From contig NJEB01000045.1 of NCBI GenBank assembly GCA_002254975.1, forward strand, positions 1 through 5,832: a stretch of DNA of 5,832 nucleotides, in the 5' to 3' direction. The notes below the pieces were generated by a model that searched no databases, had not been told where the DNA came from, and saw only the letters and a program-made list of their open reading frames with translations. Positions 1-5,305 of this stretch are shown one piece after another (position 1 is the first letter of the stretch; every line of letters begins with the position of its first letter). Both the position numbers and the translations under genes were made by a program. Source of the stretch: Candidatus Hecatellales archaeon ex4484_218. Its GTDB lineage: Archaea; Thermoproteota; Bathyarchaeia; Hecatellales; Hecatellaceae.

Positions 1-152
1 TGAATAATAGCCCTATCACCCTCAATTTTAATTATTTCACCAACAAGCTTTTCCTCACCAACCTTAACAAGCTCATACATTTGACTTCCAGTCATGTTTT
101 TTGCAATAACAGCAGGACCAGCAACTCTAACAATCCTTCCTTCAACCACCAC
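1..152 (-). CDS. atpA: A-type (V/A-type) ATP synthase subunit A, N-terminal fragment cut by window edge
   Basis: Catalytic subunit of the archaeal A1Ao ATP synthase. The visible 50 codons give the N-terminal beta-barrel region, with [18 protein letters not shown] near the start followed by MYELVKVG and LVGEII. This is the standard opening of archaeal/vacuolar subunit A; the P-loop and catalytic residues lie outside the window. Two GTG codons stand in tandem (first bases at 152 and 149), and an in-frame stop lies just upstream at 159-161. A GGTGAG Shine-Dalgarno at 158-163 sits 5 nt before the first GTG and 8 nt before the second, so either could be the start. In archaeal atp operons subunit F normally directly precedes A. 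Here F (1213-1530, same strand) is separated from A by about 1.06 kb holding an opposite-strand transporter gene. The identification is secure; the choice between the two GTGs is open. Confidence 0.93.
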   Translation of the reverse strand, partial: MVVEGRIVRVAGPAVIAKNMTGSQMYELVKVGEEKLVGEIIKIEGDRAII

Positions 153-190
153 TTTTACTCACCCTAACTGAAACCTAAATTCCAATTTTT

Positions 191-226
191 GCTTATTTTT
201 ATCCGATGATACTAGAAAATTAAAAG
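191..226 (-). promoter_or_regulatory. candidate promoter region for atpA
   Basis: Read on the minus strand, two AT-rich TATA-like boxes precede atpA: CTTTTAATTTTC (complement of 215-226) and AAAAATAAGC (complement of 191-200). The nearer one would place transcription start roughly 15-20 nt before the GTG, leaving a short leader that holds the GGTGAG. Because the gene upstream of atpA is on the other strand, atpA needs its own promoter. That is the main argument; the boxes themselves are weak in such AT-rich DNA. The rest of the 153-393 gap shows no gene or RNA that I can recognise. Confidence 0.3.
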
Positions 227-339
227 TATTAAAGGTTTATTGTGGCAACTTCTGTAGTTAACTTCAATTTTTTAGAGTATTCCTAAATCATTAGCCGAAG
301 ATTTTCCTCATTTTTCAAACTTTTTATTCCTTTGTTAGT

Positions 340-370
340 AAATTTTAAAACAATGAAACCTTAAAATTTT
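340..370 (+). promoter_or_regulatory. candidate TATA region and inverted repeat upstream of the TauE/SafE gene
   Basis: AAATTTTAA (340-348) and its perfect inverted copy TTAAAATTT (361-369) flank a 12-nt spacer. The second copy is preceded by GAAACC, resembling a purine/A-rich BRE, and is centred about 29 nt before the ATG at 394. That is close to the archaeal TATA-to-start distance and would give a transcript with almost no leader. The repeat may be an operator or simply two AT-rich boxes. Confidence 0.4.
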
Positions 371-393
371 ACAGTCTTAGATGGGAAGGTTTA

Positions 394-1194
394 ATGTTGC
401 AAGTTTTTATTTTTACAGTTTTGTTTTTTATTGTTTCCATGATTTTTTCCATGTTTGGTTTGGGTGGTGGATTAATCTATGTTCCGATGCTTGTTTTGGG
501 TGACTATCCTGTTAAGGTTGCAAGTATTATCAGTTTGTTTGCAATAACTTTAGCTTCCTCTTCCGCTTTTATAACATTTTTTAGGAGTGGAAAATTTGAT
601 TGGAAACTTGCAGCAATCATAGACCCTCCAACAGATATTATGGCTTTTGTTGGAGGTTACTATGCAAACATCCTAGATGAACATATTTTAAATTTAATAT
701 TAGTTATAGTTATCTTAGTTGCAGGTTTATTGATAATTAAACAACCTAAGGGTAGGAGTATAAAACTTAAATGGGAAAAGTTTACTTGGAAAAGAACATT
801 TAAAAACGAAATTTATCAGGTTAACATACCAATTGTTTGCTTTATGACTGGTTTAATAGGGTTTTTTGTTGGGATGGTTGGAGCTACGGGAGGAGTTTTC
901 AAAATTCCAATAATGGTTTTGCTTTGTAATGTCCCTATGGATATTGCTGTTGGCACTTCATCTGGAATGGTTTTTTTAACAGCAATTTTTGGACTTACAG
1001 GACATTTAATGACGGCAAACAAAATTAATTGGTTGGTTATGATGTTGATTAGTGTAGCTTGTCTAGTTGGTGGAATGTTAGGTGCAAAAATTTCTTTAAA
1101 AGTAGACAGGAAAAAGTTAAGATTGTCTTATGGTTTTCTAATGTTTATGCTTGCAATTTTAACAATATTAAAACGTTTATTTTTACCAATTTAA
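394..1194 (+). CDS. TauE/SafE (TSUP, DUF81) family membrane transporter
   Basis: Polytopic membrane protein of 266 residues, the usual TSUP length. The family exports or imports sulfite, sulfoacetate, taurine-derived and other organosulfur or C2 anions; the substrate cannot be read from sequence. The twofold family repeat is visible: GLGGGLIYVP at residues 22-31 and GMVGATGGVFKIP at about 160-172, each following a hydrophobic helix. Further hydrophobic segments lie near 43-63, 99-115, 175-200, 212-232 and 243-262. A charged loop at about 116-142 separates the two halves. The ATG at 394 follows GGGAAGGT (383-390) closely; a TTG one codon later (397) would have better SD spacing, so the start is uncertain by one residue. 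The gene is intact, lies opposite to the flanking ATP synthase genes, converges on atpF with an 18-nt gap, and splits the usual F-A pair. Confidence 0.88.
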   Translation: MLQVFIFTVLFFIVSMIFSMFGLGGGLIYVPMLVLGDYPVKVASIISLFAITLASSSAFITFFRSGKFDWKLAAIIDPPTDIMAFVGGYYANILDEHILNLILVIVILVAGLLIIKQPKGRSIKLKWEKFTWKRTFKNEIYQVNIPIVCFMTGLIGFFVGMVGATGGVFKIPIMVLLCNVPMDIAVGTSSGMVFLTAIFGLTGHLMTANKINWLVMMLISVACLVGGMLGAKISLKVDRKKLRLSYGFLMFMLAILTILKRLFLPI

Positions 1195-1204
1195 ACGTTT
1201 AAAT
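1189..1204. repeat. 16-bp perfect palindrome in the convergent TauE/atpF junction
   Basis: ATTTAAACGTTTAAAT is a perfect palindrome overlapping the TauE/SafE stop codon (1192-1194) and lying just before the atpF stop. Part of it recurs at 1171-1179 (AAACGTTTA). It occupies most of the 18-nt convergent gap, so it could help end transcription from both sides. With no loop and a weak AT stem, a role as a protein-binding site or no role at all is equally possible. Confidence 0.4.
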
Positions 1205-1212
1205 GTTTAGTT

Positions 1213-1530
1213 CTATATCTTAATTTCAACACCAACTGTTCTTTTAACTAATGCTAATAAGGGAGAGACTCTTCCAGGTATGGGGCCTTCTTTTCCAGGT
1301 ATAACAAGAATTGTTGGATAGATTCTTTTTGAAATTTCATCTATTGTTGACTTTATTTCATCAGCAATTTTCTCAGTTACAATCAAAATTACCACATCTT
1401 TGTTTTCAGCAATTTTCCATACAAGGTCTTCAGCTTCCTTTGCAGTTTTAACACCATAAGACATTTTTACACCTGAAGCTCTAAAAAATGTTGCAACATC
1501 CTCATCAGCAACTACAGCTATCTTAGCCAA
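1213..1530 (-). CDS. atpF: A-type ATP synthase subunit F
   Basis: Central-stalk subunit F of the A1Ao ATP synthase, a small Rossmann-like protein that binds the rotor in the A1 head. The 105 residues match the family's usual length. It opens with KIAVVADEDVATFFRASGV, corresponding to the conserved 'GD-GF-AG' start, followed by a hydrophobic strand VVILIVTEKIA at about 46-56 and the C-terminal YPTILVIPGKEGP segment at about 71-83. The start is TTG at 1528-1530, supported by a GGGTGA SD at 1537-1542 spaced 6 nt away and an in-frame stop (1537-1539) directly upstream. It lies 101 bp downstream of pyrI on the same strand rather than behind atpC, and atpA does not follow it directly. It may be transcribed from its own promoter or by read-through from pyrI. 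Confidence 0.93.
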   Translation of the reverse strand: MAKIAVVADEDVATFFRASGVKMSYGVKTAKEAEDLVWKIAENKDVVILIVTEKIADEIKSTIDEISKRIYPTILVIPGKEGPIPGRVSPLLALVKRTVGVEIKI

Positions 1531-1563
1531 ATTTTTTCACCCTTCTAATTTGTATGTTTGTTT

Positions 1564-1595
1564 GTAATATTTTTAACTTTAAGGAAAATTTAAAG
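1564..1595 (-). promoter_or_regulatory. candidate atpF promoter in the pyrI-atpF gap
   Basis: On the minus strand the 101-bp gap contains two TATA-like stretches, CTTTAAATTTTCC (complement of 1583-1595) and GTTAAAAATATTAC (complement of 1564-1577). The second would give a leader of roughly 14 nt carrying the GGGTGA site. A short inverted repeat CTTTAA/TTAAAG (1577-1582 and 1590-1595) overlaps the first. No strong T-run ends pyrI, so read-through from pyrI remains possible. Confidence 0.3.
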
Positions 1596-1631
1596 TATAC
1601 GATGGATAAAATTTTTAGGTTAATTTTTTAG

Positions 1632-2114
1632 CTAAAACTGTTCTATTATTTCATTTTTTCCTAGGAGAGTTCCACAATAATAACATCTTAAAATTACTGG
1701 GTCTTCACTTTCAACCTGAAAAATTTGTTTTACAGGTTCTTTACTGTTGGTTATACATGATGGATTTGTACATTTAACAATGTTTTTAACAATTTTTGGA
1801 AGTTTAACTTTTTCCTTTTTTACAACATTAAAATTTCTAATAATGTTGATGGTTGCTTTAGGTGCTACAAGAGCTATTTCAGCCACCTCTTTAGGACTGA
1901 TTTCTCTTCCCTCAATTTTTACTATATCTTTTTTTCCAAGTTTTCTACTAGGAACGTTCATTAATACGCTAACAATAAATCCTTCATGACCAGTAATTTT
2001 TAAAATTCTTAAAACAGCAAGAGCTGTTCCACCAGTTATATGGTCTATTACTGTTCCTTCCCTAATTTTTTCAACCCTAAGTTTTCTTCCAGTTTTCAAG
2101 ATACCATCAAACAT
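1632..2114 (-). CDS. pyrI: aspartate carbamoyltransferase regulatory chain
   Basis: Regulatory subunit that binds CTP/ATP and joins PyrB trimers into the allosteric ATCase holoenzyme, the committed step of pyrimidine synthesis. The 160 residues fit the family. The N-terminal nucleotide-binding domain shows the hallmark GTVIDHITGG (20-29), NVPSRKLGKKDIVKIEG (53-69) and APKATINIIRN (84-94). The C-terminal zinc domain has the expected four cysteines as CTNPSC (115, 120) and CYYC (144, 147), so zinc binding and catalytic-chain contact should be intact. The ATG at 2112-2114 has no good SD. A TATA-like box centred about 22 nt upstream suggests a leaderless transcript. Unlike the common pyrBI operon, it diverges from pyrB and instead points at atpF. 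Confidence 0.96.
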   Translation of the reverse strand: MFDGILKTGRKLRVEKIREGTVIDHITGGTALAVLRILKITGHEGFIVSVLMNVPSRKLGKKDIVKIEGREISPKEVAEIALVAPKATINIIRNFNVVKKEKVKLPKIVKNIVKCTNPSCITNSKEPVKQIFQVESEDPVILRCYYCGTLLGKNEIIEQF

Positions 2115-2129
2115 ATTTATTCTTCAACC

Positions 2130-2144
2130 AAAATTTAAAATATG
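2130..2144. promoter_or_regulatory. shared divergent promoter box between pyrI and pyrB
   Basis: The 55-bp gap between the divergent start codons holds one clear AT-rich box, AAAATTTAAAATATG, which reads as TATA-like on both strands. Its centre lies about 22 nt from the pyrI ATG (leaderless geometry) and about 34 nt from the pyrB ATG (a leader of some 8 nt). A single bidirectional box could keep the two ATCase chains co-expressed despite the divergent layout. Confidence 0.5.
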
Positions 2145-2169
2145 ATGTAGTCTGGGGATGTTACCATAA

Positions 2170-3156
<987 letters not shown>

Positions 3157-3206
3157 ACTTTCTCCCCTTTTTATAGATGAATCATCTAAACAATTCATTC
3201 CTTCTA

Positions 3207-3214
3207 CTTATATT
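3207..3214 (+). promoter_or_regulatory. TATA box for the secreted protein gene
   Basis: CTTATATT closely matches the archaeal YTTATATA box. Start of transcription would fall near 3235, just upstream of the GGGGTG SD at 3240-3245, giving a short leader before the ATG at 3252. Confidence 0.5.
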
Positions 3215-3251
3215 CTAGTCTAACTTAAACTTGTTAATTGGGGTGTTGAAA

Positions 3252-3767
3252 ATGAAAAATTTAAAATATTTTACGATACCAACAATCCTTGCTCTTTTGG
3301 CTGTCTTAGTTTTGCCAATTTTAACTTTAGGGGTTAGTTATGCAGATGTTGGCGATCAACATAGATTTGAAACTCTTGAAGCAACAGCTTTTACACGTAT
3401 AAACAATGAAACAGTAGTTGTGCCTGCAAGTATAAGTTTAACTTTTGAAATTACTGACTATTTTAAACGTTTAACAACAACAAAGATGGTTGAAGGAACA
3501 ATAACTATAGGTGAGGAAACCTACATGGTGGATGAAGGTTGGGCTGTAGCTGTAAATAGGCATCGTGGAGGGATTAAAGCTTTTGCTGAAGGTTGGACTA
3601 GTGATGGTGCTCATTTTGTTGTTCGTGCATGTGATATTGGAAAAATGGAGGATGGACGTATCAAAATGAGGTTTATATGTGGATTTAAGTATCCTATAAA
3701 CGAAAATGAGTTTAGTTGGTACATAATCAACGGTACAGCAACCCGTTACAAACTTGAATTAGGATAA
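3252..3767 (+). CDS. secreted protein of unknown function with signal peptide
   Basis: I do not recognise this family. I chose the ATG at 3252 because GGGGTG (3240-3245) is spaced 6 nt before it. An upstream in-frame TTG (3231) and a GTG (3243) are possible but lack that support. The 171-residue product has a typical Sec signal: K2, K5, then a hydrophobic core at about 9-28 and a likely signal peptidase site SYA/DV after residue 31. The mature part of about 140 residues looks beta-rich, with alternating hydrophobic and polar stretches (VVVPASISLTFEI, GTITIGEETYMV, FVVRACDIG). It has no second membrane helix and no lipobox cysteine, so it is probably released or loosely cell-associated. Two cysteines (127, 143) could form a disulfide, and N52-E-T and N160-G-T are N-glycosylation sequons. 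It stands alone, between pyrB and a convergent tRNA-modification unit. Confidence 0.8.
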   Translation: MKNLKYFTIPTILALLAVLVLPILTLGVSYADVGDQHRFETLEATAFTRINNETVVVPASISLTFEITDYFKRLTTTKMVEGTITIGEETYMVDEGWAVAVNRHRGGIKAFAEGWTSDGAHFVVRACDIGKMEDGRIKMRFICGFKYPINENEFSWYIINGTATRYKLELG

Positions 3768-3782
3768 GCCAAAAATTATGGA

Positions 3783-3802
3783 TATATTAAAAAATTAAAA
3801 AA
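3783..3802 (-). terminator. T-rich terminator after the THUMP gene
   Basis: Just past the THUMP-gene stop codon, the minus strand reads AATTTTTTAATTTTTTAATA with two runs of six T. This is the usual form of archaeal intrinsic, hairpin-free termination. It lies in the 35-bp convergent gap with the secreted-protein gene. For the opposite direction, a T-rich stretch (about 3806-3816) within the THUMP 3' end could stop the plus-strand transcript. Confidence 0.5.
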
Positions 3803-4324
3803 TTATCTTTTTTCTTTAACAACCGATAAAATATCTGCTTCCCTGATTACGGATATTCCTGTTAAGTTTCCTAAAACTTCTATTAAAAGAATTTTGTCAG
3901 GATTTTTTAGGTCAACTTTTCTATCTATTTCTTCAGCGGCAACCTTAACAATTTCCATTCTATCCATTTCACTATGTCTTTTTTCAACTGAAACCCTAAA
4001 TTTTTCGTCTAAACCAATTAAACTTGAAAATTCTTTTGCAACCTGCCTAATCTCATCCAAACTTGTTTTTACAACTTTTTGAATCGGAATAATCTTCAAA
4101 ACATAGCGAAATTCTTCCGGTCTTTCATTTAAAAGTTTTCTTAACTTTTCTACAGCCTCAAAAGGGTTAAGCTTAGTTTTAGCAACAACTAATCCTCTAA
4201 TAGGTGTTGGGTCAACTAAAGCTTCAGAGTCACCTACCTCTCTAAGTAAATACCAAACTTCAGAACATGCATCTTTTTCTTCTCCTCTTCTGGTTGAAAT
4301 TAAAAGATTAAAATCTTGAAGCAT
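3803..4324 (-). CDS. THUMP-domain RNA-binding protein, Tan1/THUMPD1-like
   Basis: Stand-alone THUMP protein of 173 residues. Eukaryotic relatives (Tan1, THUMPD1) are tRNA-binding adaptors for N4-acetylcytidine formation by Kre33/NAT10, and short archaeal homologues are thought to act similarly; the role here is inferred. The N-terminal NLLISTRRGEEKDAC (6-20) is a typical opening. The THUMP domain spans about 70-168: FRYVLKIIPIQKVVKTSLDEI (72-92), then FRVSVEKRHSEMDRMEIV, VDLKNPDKILLIEVLG and GISVIREADILSV. No methyltransferase, thiouridylase or deaminase domain follows, so it should be an adaptor rather than an enzyme. The ATG at 4322-4324 is backed by a GGGGGGA SD at 4331-4337, spaced 6 nt. 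It starts 20 nt after the TsaC/Sua5 stop on the same strand, so the two are almost certainly co-transcribed. Confidence 0.87.
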   Translation of the reverse strand: MLQDFNLLISTRRGEEKDACSEVWYLLREVGDSEALVDPTPIRGLVVAKTKLNPFEAVEKLRKLLNERPEEFRYVLKIIPIQKVVKTSLDEIRQVAKEFSSLIGLDEKFRVSVEKRHSEMDRMEIVKVAAEEIDRKVDLKNPDKILLIEVLGNLTGISVIREADILSVVKEKR

Positions 4325-4344
4325 AAGACTTCCCCCCTTTCCAT

Positions 4345-4983
4345 TTACAAAACCTGTTTTCCCAGTAAACTTGAAATTTCCTCCTTGGTTATGGGGCCTT
4401 CTCTCAAAATTTTAGGTTTTTTTGTTGATAGGTCAAGAACAGTTGAGCTTAAACCAATAGATGTTTTTCCTCCATCAAGAATTAAATCAACTTTACTACC
4501 TAATTGTTCTACAGCTTCATAAGCTGTAATTGGAGGTTTTTTTCCGCTAAGGTTTGCACTTGTTCCAACAAGAAAACCTCCACAAAGCTTAACAAGTTTT
4601 AAAGTAACTGGATGGTTAGGAACCCTAACTCCAATAAGCTTAGGGTCTCCACCCAAAAAACTTGGAGCAGAATTTTTACGTTTTAAAATAAGTGTAAGTG
4701 GTCCAGGCCAAAATTTTTTTGCAAGTTTTAACGCTTCATCCGTAAAGTACGAGATTTCCATAGCTTTTTTTAGATTTGAAACAAGAATAGGTAATGGTTT
4801 ATTTGTTCGACCTTTAACCTTAAAAACTTTTTTAACAGCCTCTAAATTATACGGGTCACATCCAAGCCCATATACTGTTTCTGTTGGATAGATAATTAAC
4901 CCTCCATTTTTAACTATTTTTGCAGCTGTTTTTATTTGGTGATTATCAGCAACCACAACCATGTTTACCATTTTTGTTATCAT
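4345..4983 (-). CDS. threonylcarbamoyl-AMP synthase (TsaC/Sua5/YrdC family)
   Basis: Makes L-threonylcarbamoyl-AMP from threonine, bicarbonate and ATP, the first step of t6A37 formation in ANN-decoding tRNAs; KEOPS then transfers the group. The 212 residues comprise one YrdC domain without the extra C-terminal Sua5 domain. Visible motifs are YPTETVYGLGCD (32-43), KGRTNKPLPILV (57-68), WPGPLTLIL (92-100), GVRVPNHP (118-125), GTSANLSG (140-147), then STVLDLS and ILREGP near the C-terminus. These are the residues lining the ATP/threonine pocket. ATGs occur at 4983 (used here), 4971 and 4962 (first bases, codons 1, 5 and 8). A palindromic TATA-like box about 23 nt upstream of 4983 and the lack of an SD favour a leaderless start at the first. 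The THUMP gene follows after 20 nt. Confidence 0.95.
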   Translation of the reverse strand: MITKMVNMVVVADNHQIKTAAKIVKNGGLIIYPTETVYGLGCDPYNLEAVKKVFKVKGRTNKPLPILVSNLKKAMEISYFTDEALKLAKKFWPGPLTLILKRKNSAPSFLGGDPKLIGVRVPNHPVTLKLVKLCGGFLVGTSANLSGKKPPITAYEAVEQLGSKVDLILDGGKTSIGLSSTVLDLSTKKPKILREGPITKEEISSLLGKQVL

Positions 4984-5000
4984 GAAAGCAAGGTTTAACC

Positions 5001-5013
5001 ATTAAATTTAAAT
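5001..5013. promoter_or_regulatory. palindromic TATA-like box shared by TsaC/Sua5 (-) and the acidic mini-gene (+)
   Basis: ATTAAATTTAAAT contains the perfect 10-bp palindrome TTAAATTTAA (5002-5011). On the minus strand its centre is about 23 nt before the TsaC/Sua5 ATG, fitting a leaderless transcript. On the plus strand it would start a transcript near 5032, upstream of the basic octapeptide frame (5045) and the acidic gene (5119). The geometry resembles that of the pyrI/pyrB gap. Confidence 0.45.
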
Positions 5014-5044
5014 GTTAGCTTTTGCTTAGATTTTTTGTTTTAGC

Positions 5045-5071
5045 ATGAAAAAGAAGATAAGGTTTAAGTAG
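5045..5071 (+). other. possible 8-codon leader reading frame (MKKKIRFK)
   Basis: ATG at 5045-5047 opens a frame encoding the very basic octapeptide MKKKIRFK and stops at TAG (5069-5071). The stop overlaps an AGGAGG (5070-5075). No ATG, GTG or TTG lies at a useful distance after that AGGAGG, so its purpose is unclear. No SD precedes the octapeptide. It may be a leader peptide of the acidic mini-gene, or chance. Confidence 0.2.
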
Positions 5072-5118
5072 GAGGAAAAATCTTCAAAAAACAAGTTAAA
5101 AATGTTGGGGGAAAACTT

Positions 5119-5247
5119 ATGCTGAAAATTTTTAAGGCTGAAGAAGATTTTGGTGAAGAAGACTGGAGTGAAGAAGAAGATTGGACTGAAGAAGAGGAAG
5201 AATGGGGCGAAGAAGAAGAATGGATTGAAGAAGAAGAGGAATGGTAA
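5119..5247 (+). CDS. 42-residue acidic, tryptophan-periodic mini-protein of unknown function
   Basis: I do not recognise this protein. ATG at 5119 is preceded by a GGGGGA SD (5106-5111) with 7-nt spacing, which argues for real translation. After a short start MLKIFKAEEDF, the chain is almost only Glu/Asp broken by aromatic residues: W at 16, 22, 29, 35 and 42 (spacing 6-7-6-7, the last being the C-terminal residue), with F5 and F11 extending the rhythm. About 25 of 42 residues are acidic and only K3 and K6 are basic. The 6-7 spacing is compatible with one face of a helix carrying the Trp residues, or with a disordered tail that binds a basic partner. The repeated GAAGAA codons also make the DNA purine-rich. 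It lies 58 bp before ABCE1 on the same strand, so a translation-linked role is conceivable but unsupported. Confidence 0.7.
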   Translation: MLKIFKAEEDFGEEDWSEEEDWTEEEEEWGEEEEWIEEEEEW

Positions 5248-5266
5248 TTTTTTCCATCAACCTTAA

Positions 5267-5277
5267 CCTTTAAAATT
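5267..5277 (+). promoter_or_regulatory. TATA box for ABCE1
   Basis: CCTTTAAAATT, preceded by TTAA, resembles a BRE/TATA pair. Its centre is about 34 nt before the TTG start of ABCE1, giving a leader of roughly 8-10 nt that includes the GGTGAT SD (5297-5302). ABCE1 may therefore be transcribed on its own as well as from the upstream acidic gene. Confidence 0.45.
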
Positions 5278-5305
5278 AAGCCCCAACAAATCTTATGGTG
5301 ATTTT

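Noticed and set aside
153..393. Possible gene or small RNA in the atpA/TauE gap
   Set aside because: Only frames of a few codons occur on either strand (for example MRKIFG then stop) and no tRNA-like or stable GC stem is visible; only AT-rich promoter-like boxes remain.
816..1022. 68-codon minus-strand frame inside the TauE/SafE gene
   Set aside because: It lies wholly antisense within a well-supported membrane protein gene, has no recognisable domain, and is best explained as a shadow frame.
394..1194. TauE/SafE gene as part of a mobile element
   Set aside because: No transposase, integrase, terminal inverted repeats or target duplications were seen at its borders, and base composition looks like the neighbours.
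1747..1989. 80-codon plus-strand frame opposite pyrI
   Set aside because: Antisense to a complete pyrI with all zinc cysteines; its hydrophobic look simply reflects the complement of Lys/Glu-rich codons.
3894..4082. 62-codon plus-strand frame opposite the THUMP gene
   Set aside because: Fully antisense to a conserved domain, with Ser/Phe/Leu-rich composition typical of shadow frames.
4316..4522. 68-codon plus-strand frame opposite the TsaC/Sua5 3' end and THUMP start
   Set aside because: Covers the operon junction in antisense, with no domain and no SD that I can see.
5140..5244. GAA-rich tract as a simple DNA repeat only
   Set aside because: The tract is interrupted at fixed intervals by TGG codons, stays in frame from a well-placed SD and ATG, and mixes GAA with GAG and GAT, so a coding reading is preferred.
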